IMG/VR virus record: IMGVR_UViG_3300020394_000989
Coordinates: 1-50,348 of that record
Reading direction: 5' to 3' (one strand)
DNA from: a virus
DNA: 50,348 nt
The stretch's first letter is position 1, and every line of letters begins with the position of its first letter. Below the pieces are notes generated by a model that saw only the letters and a list, made by a program, of their open reading frames with translations, was not told the origin of the DNA and did not search any database. A program made the position numbers and the translations under genes. Positions 48,193 through 50,348 of this stretch are shown piece by piece.

Positions 48193-49037
48193 TGTTAGGT
48201 AATTATTATTATCATCAAATAATAAGAAAAACGATTATAGCGTTTGGAACGTTATTTAATGATATTCACATCAGGCATACTGATGGTCAAGGAAACGCAG
48301 AAAGTGATATTAAAGTGCCTTTGGCGTATGGACCAAGTCAGAAATTTTTAGCGAGATTAGATCAACAAGCAGATTTGAACAAGGCAGTTCAAATAACTTT
48401 GCCAAGATTGTCATTTGAGATGACATCAATTAACTATGATCCATCAAGAAAATCAAGTTTAATTCAAACATTTAAAACATGTGATGATGGAAGTAAAGTA
48501 AAAAAAGTATTCATGCCGGTCCCATATAATATTGGGTTTGAATTAAATTTACTCTCAAAATTAAATGATGATTCACTTCAAGTTCTTGAGCAAATTCTTC
48601 CATATTTTCAACCACATTTTAATTTAACGATAGATTTGATAGATTCTATCGGAGAAAAAAGAGACATTCCTATTGTTCTTGAGTCTATTGGATTTCAAGA
48701 TGATTATGAGGGAAACTTTGATACAAGAAGAGCATTAATTCATACTTTTAATTTTACCGCCAAAACATACCTGTTTGGCGCAATCGCAGACAGCAGCGAT
48801 GGACTTATTCGTAAGGTTCAAGTTGATATGTATAGTAATACAGATACTAAAGCTGCTAAGAGAGAAGTTAGATATACTGTTACACCAAAATCAAAAGTAG
48901 ATAGGAATGATGATGGAGTAATTGACGCGGCAGATCATGCTTTGCTGCAACCTGGTGATGATTTTGGATTCGATGAAGGAATAGAATTCTTCAGTGATGG
49001 TAAAACATATAGTGAAGTTCGTCAAACTGATATTTAA
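48192..49037 (+). CDS. 15: Tail completion protein gp15
   Basis: gp15 caps the sheath and tube and accepts the head. The protein (281 residues, T4 gp15 272) begins MLGNYYYHQIIRKTIIAFGT, with LFNDIHIRHTDGQGNAESDI, VPLAYGPSQKFLARLDQQAD and LPRLSFEMTSINYDPSRKSS typical of the family. A C-terminal DRNDDGVIDAADHALL segment (about residues 237-252) looks like a calcium-binding loop and is unexpected in gp15. It is coupled to gp14 (TAATG). Confidence 0.92.
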   Translation: MLGNYYYHQIIRKTIIAFGTLFNDIHIRHTDGQGNAESDIKVPLAYGPSQKFLARLDQQADLNKAVQITLPRLSFEMTSINYDPSRKSSLIQTFKTCDDGSKVKKVFMPVPYNIGFELNLLSKLNDDSLQVLEQILPYFQPHFNLTIDLIDSIGEKRDIPIVLESIGFQDDYEGNFDTRRALIHTFNFTAKTYLFGAIADSSDGLIRKVQVDMYSNTDTKAAKREVRYTVTPKSKVDRNDDGVIDAADHALLQPGDDFGFDEGIEFFSDGKTYSEVRQTDI

Positions 49038-49042
49038 TAAAC

Positions 49043-49474
49043 ATGAAAGATAATTATGAGTCTATTGACAAGGCACTTGATATTGAAAGTGAAATTGTTG
49101 AATCAAAACCGATGAAACCTGTTCCACCAAAAGTGGAAAAGGATGATATTAAAAAAGATTATGAATATACTCGTGCTAACTTATATTCTCTCATAGAAAA
49201 AGGTCAAGAGGCAATAAATGGAATAATGGAACTTGCTGGGGAAAGCGCAAGTCCAAGAGCATATGAAGTTGCTGGGCAGTTAATTAAATCAGTCGCTGAT
49301 ACTACCGATAAGTTAGCAGATCTTCAAAAGAAACTAAAGGATTTGGAGGAGGATAATACTAAAAAGGGTCCAAATAATGTTACTAATAATGCTTTATTTG
49401 TTGGATCAACATCAGAATTATCAAAACTACTGAAGCAAGGTTTTCTAAATAATAATGATTCTGACAGCAAATAA
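49043..49474 (+). CDS. 16: Small terminase subunit gp16
   Basis: gp16 recognises concatemeric phage DNA and regulates the packaging motor gp17. The central region (YEYTRANLYSLIEKGQEAIN, then IMELAGESASPRAYEVAGQL, LIKSVADTTDKLADLQKKLK) fits the helical core of T4-type gp16. The length of 143 residues is near T4 (164). Acidic N- and C-terminal ends flank it. It lies six bases after gp15. The gene for gp17 is expected beyond the right edge. Confidence 0.9.
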   Translation: MKDNYESIDKALDIESEIVESKPMKPVPPKVEKDDIKKDYEYTRANLYSLIEKGQEAINGIMELAGESASPRAYEVAGQLIKSVADTTDKLADLQKKLKDLEEDNTKKGPNNVTNNALFVGSTSELSKLLKQGFLNNNDSDSK

Positions 49475-50348
49475 TGACGAAAAAATCCTGTAAAAAAGGA
49501 TACTACTATTGCTTCACTTCTAAGAAGTGTAAAAGAATCCCAATGGGATATCATGTCATGGGTGGCGGTAGACTCATGAAAGATGAAGATCATGAAAATG
49601 ATGAAGGAAAGAAGAAGAACGGAAATGGGAATGGAAGTCACTCAAATGGCAATGGAAATGGGAATGGGAGCTCTAATGGGAGCTCTAATGGTGGAGGCGG
49701 AAACGGAGTCTCTGAAGCATGGAGTGCTAAGTACAAAAAATCCATCGATTGTAATAATCCAAAAGGATTCTCTCAGCGAGCACACTGTGGGGGTAGAAAG
49801 AAAGTAAGCGAAGCAACAATGAGTCCTGCTCAAAAAAGAAAGGACACCATGCTGAAGAAAAAATATGATGAGTCTGATATGAAGCAGAATATGATCGATC
49901 AGTATGGTAAAGAAGAAGGTACCAAGATTTACTTTGCTACCATCCGTAAACAAGCGATGGATGAAGAGTTGGATAGCAAGGATAAACCATTTATCAAAAA
50001 GTTAGTTGGAAAACTCAGAAAAGGATCCAAAACACACGCAAAACAAGCGGATGATTTGGAAAAGGCAATGAATGAGGAATCAAATCCTCGTATTCCTAGA
50101 AAAGAGGGGCAACCCGCAAATTCTAAGAAGCATTCTGATCTTTATACTGATGAAAATCCAAAGGGAACTATTCATGGTTTAGGATTTAAAGATGTAGCAA
50201 CTGCAAAAGCAAGCGTTGCAAAAATCAAAAAATCAAGTCGTTCTCATGCTCATAAAATCCAAGCAGCAATTGCTATGGAACAAAGAGCAAGAGTTATGGG
50301 CAAAACCTCTGAAGCAGCAGTATTCAGAAAGTTCATTAATTCAATGAA
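49474..50348 (+). CDS. Multidomain phage protein, 3' end missing
   Basis: The ATG overlaps the gp16 stop (TAATG), and the frame is open to the right edge (291 codons plus 2 bases). A short Cys-rich N-terminus (MTKKSCKKGYYYCFTSKKCK) is followed by a Gly/Asn/Ser linker (about residues 49-77). Next comes KYKKSIDCNNPKGFSQRAHC, a small domain I associate with cyanophages and other large viruses. A basic helical region follows. The last part (KKHSDLYTDENPKGTIHGLG, then SSRSHAHKIQAAIAMEQRAR) is another widespread small domain. It is probably a virion or DNA-associated protein. The position between gp16 and the expected gp17 is notable. Confidence 0.75.
   Translation, partial: MTKKSCKKGYYYCFTSKKCKRIPMGYHVMGGGRLMKDEDHENDEGKKKNGNGNGSHSNGNGNGNGSSNGSSNGGGGNGVSEAWSAKYKKSIDCNNPKGFSQRAHCGGRKKVSEATMSPAQKRKDTMLKKKYDESDMKQNMIDQYGKEEGTKIYFATIRKQAMDEELDSKDKPFIKKLVGKLRKGSKTHAKQADDLEKAMNEESNPRIPRKEGQPANSKKHSDLYTDENPKGTIHGLGFKDVATAKASVAKIKKSSRSHAHKIQAAIAMEQRARVMGKTSEAAVFRKFINSM

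Noticed and set aside
49600-49700. AATGGGAATGG tandem repeat as a mobile element
   Set aside because: It encodes an in-frame Gly/Asn/Ser linker of the protein at 49474; there are no terminal repeats or transposase.

Overview
The window reads as roughly 50 kb of a T4-like cyanophage (a contractile-tailed myovirus of marine Synechococcus or Prochlorococcus). Three things point there. The right half has the T4 morphogenesis order: baseplate wedge gp25, gp6, a giant protein at the gp7 position, gp8, fibre or baseplate proteins, neck gp13 and gp14, tail completion gp15, small terminase gp16. Exact copies of the T4 late promoter (TATAAATA) lie in front of structural transcription units. A CP12 gene, a Calvin-cycle regulator carried by cyanophages, is on the left. 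All convincing genes are on the + strand.

Layout. 1-3.4 kb: tightly packed, often overlapping small genes (cupin-like protein, histone-tail-like basic protein, small membrane protein), CP12, then an intrinsic terminator. 3.5-5.3 kb: a structured leader, conserved phage proteins and a small zinc metallopeptidase. 5.3-6.8 kb: a two-gene restriction-modification-like pair (PD-(D/E)XK nuclease plus beta-class DNA methyltransferase) behind a perfect TTGACA-17-TATAAT promoter. 6.8-12.8 kb: a run of small genes. Many of the first ones have their own cassette of hairpin plus a -10 box with the downstream motif AAGTTCATC; a ligase-like nucleotidyltransferase is among them. 12.8-13.6 kb: a regulatory-looking region with a 15-bp direct repeat, a 14-bp inverted repeat and a phased array of ATCTCGACGAG repeats that runs into a small acidic gene. 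13.6-16.4 kb: GC-richer small genes separated by hairpins, a duplicated 129-bp leader, an ArdA-like antirestriction gene, and strong GC hairpins at the boundary. 16.4-18.3 kb: AbrB-like protein, glycosyltransferase, 2OG-Fe(II) oxygenase. 18.5-50.3 kb: the AT-rich late structural operon, with a 4,471-residue and a 2,512-residue virion protein. The last gene runs off the right edge, and the first gene is cut by the left edge.

How it works together (inference). The left half looks like early or middle functions: metabolic redirection (CP12), modification and antirestriction (nuclease/methyltransferase, ArdA-like) and many small host-interaction proteins, each under host-sigma-70-like promoters. 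The right half builds the baseplate, neck and packaging machinery under late promoters. The most unusual parts are the phased CTCGACGAG array at 13.05-13.34 kb, the hairpin/-10 cassettes, the duplicated leader, the 21-bp inverted repeat at 14.1 kb, and the phage-borne nuclease/methyltransferase pair.
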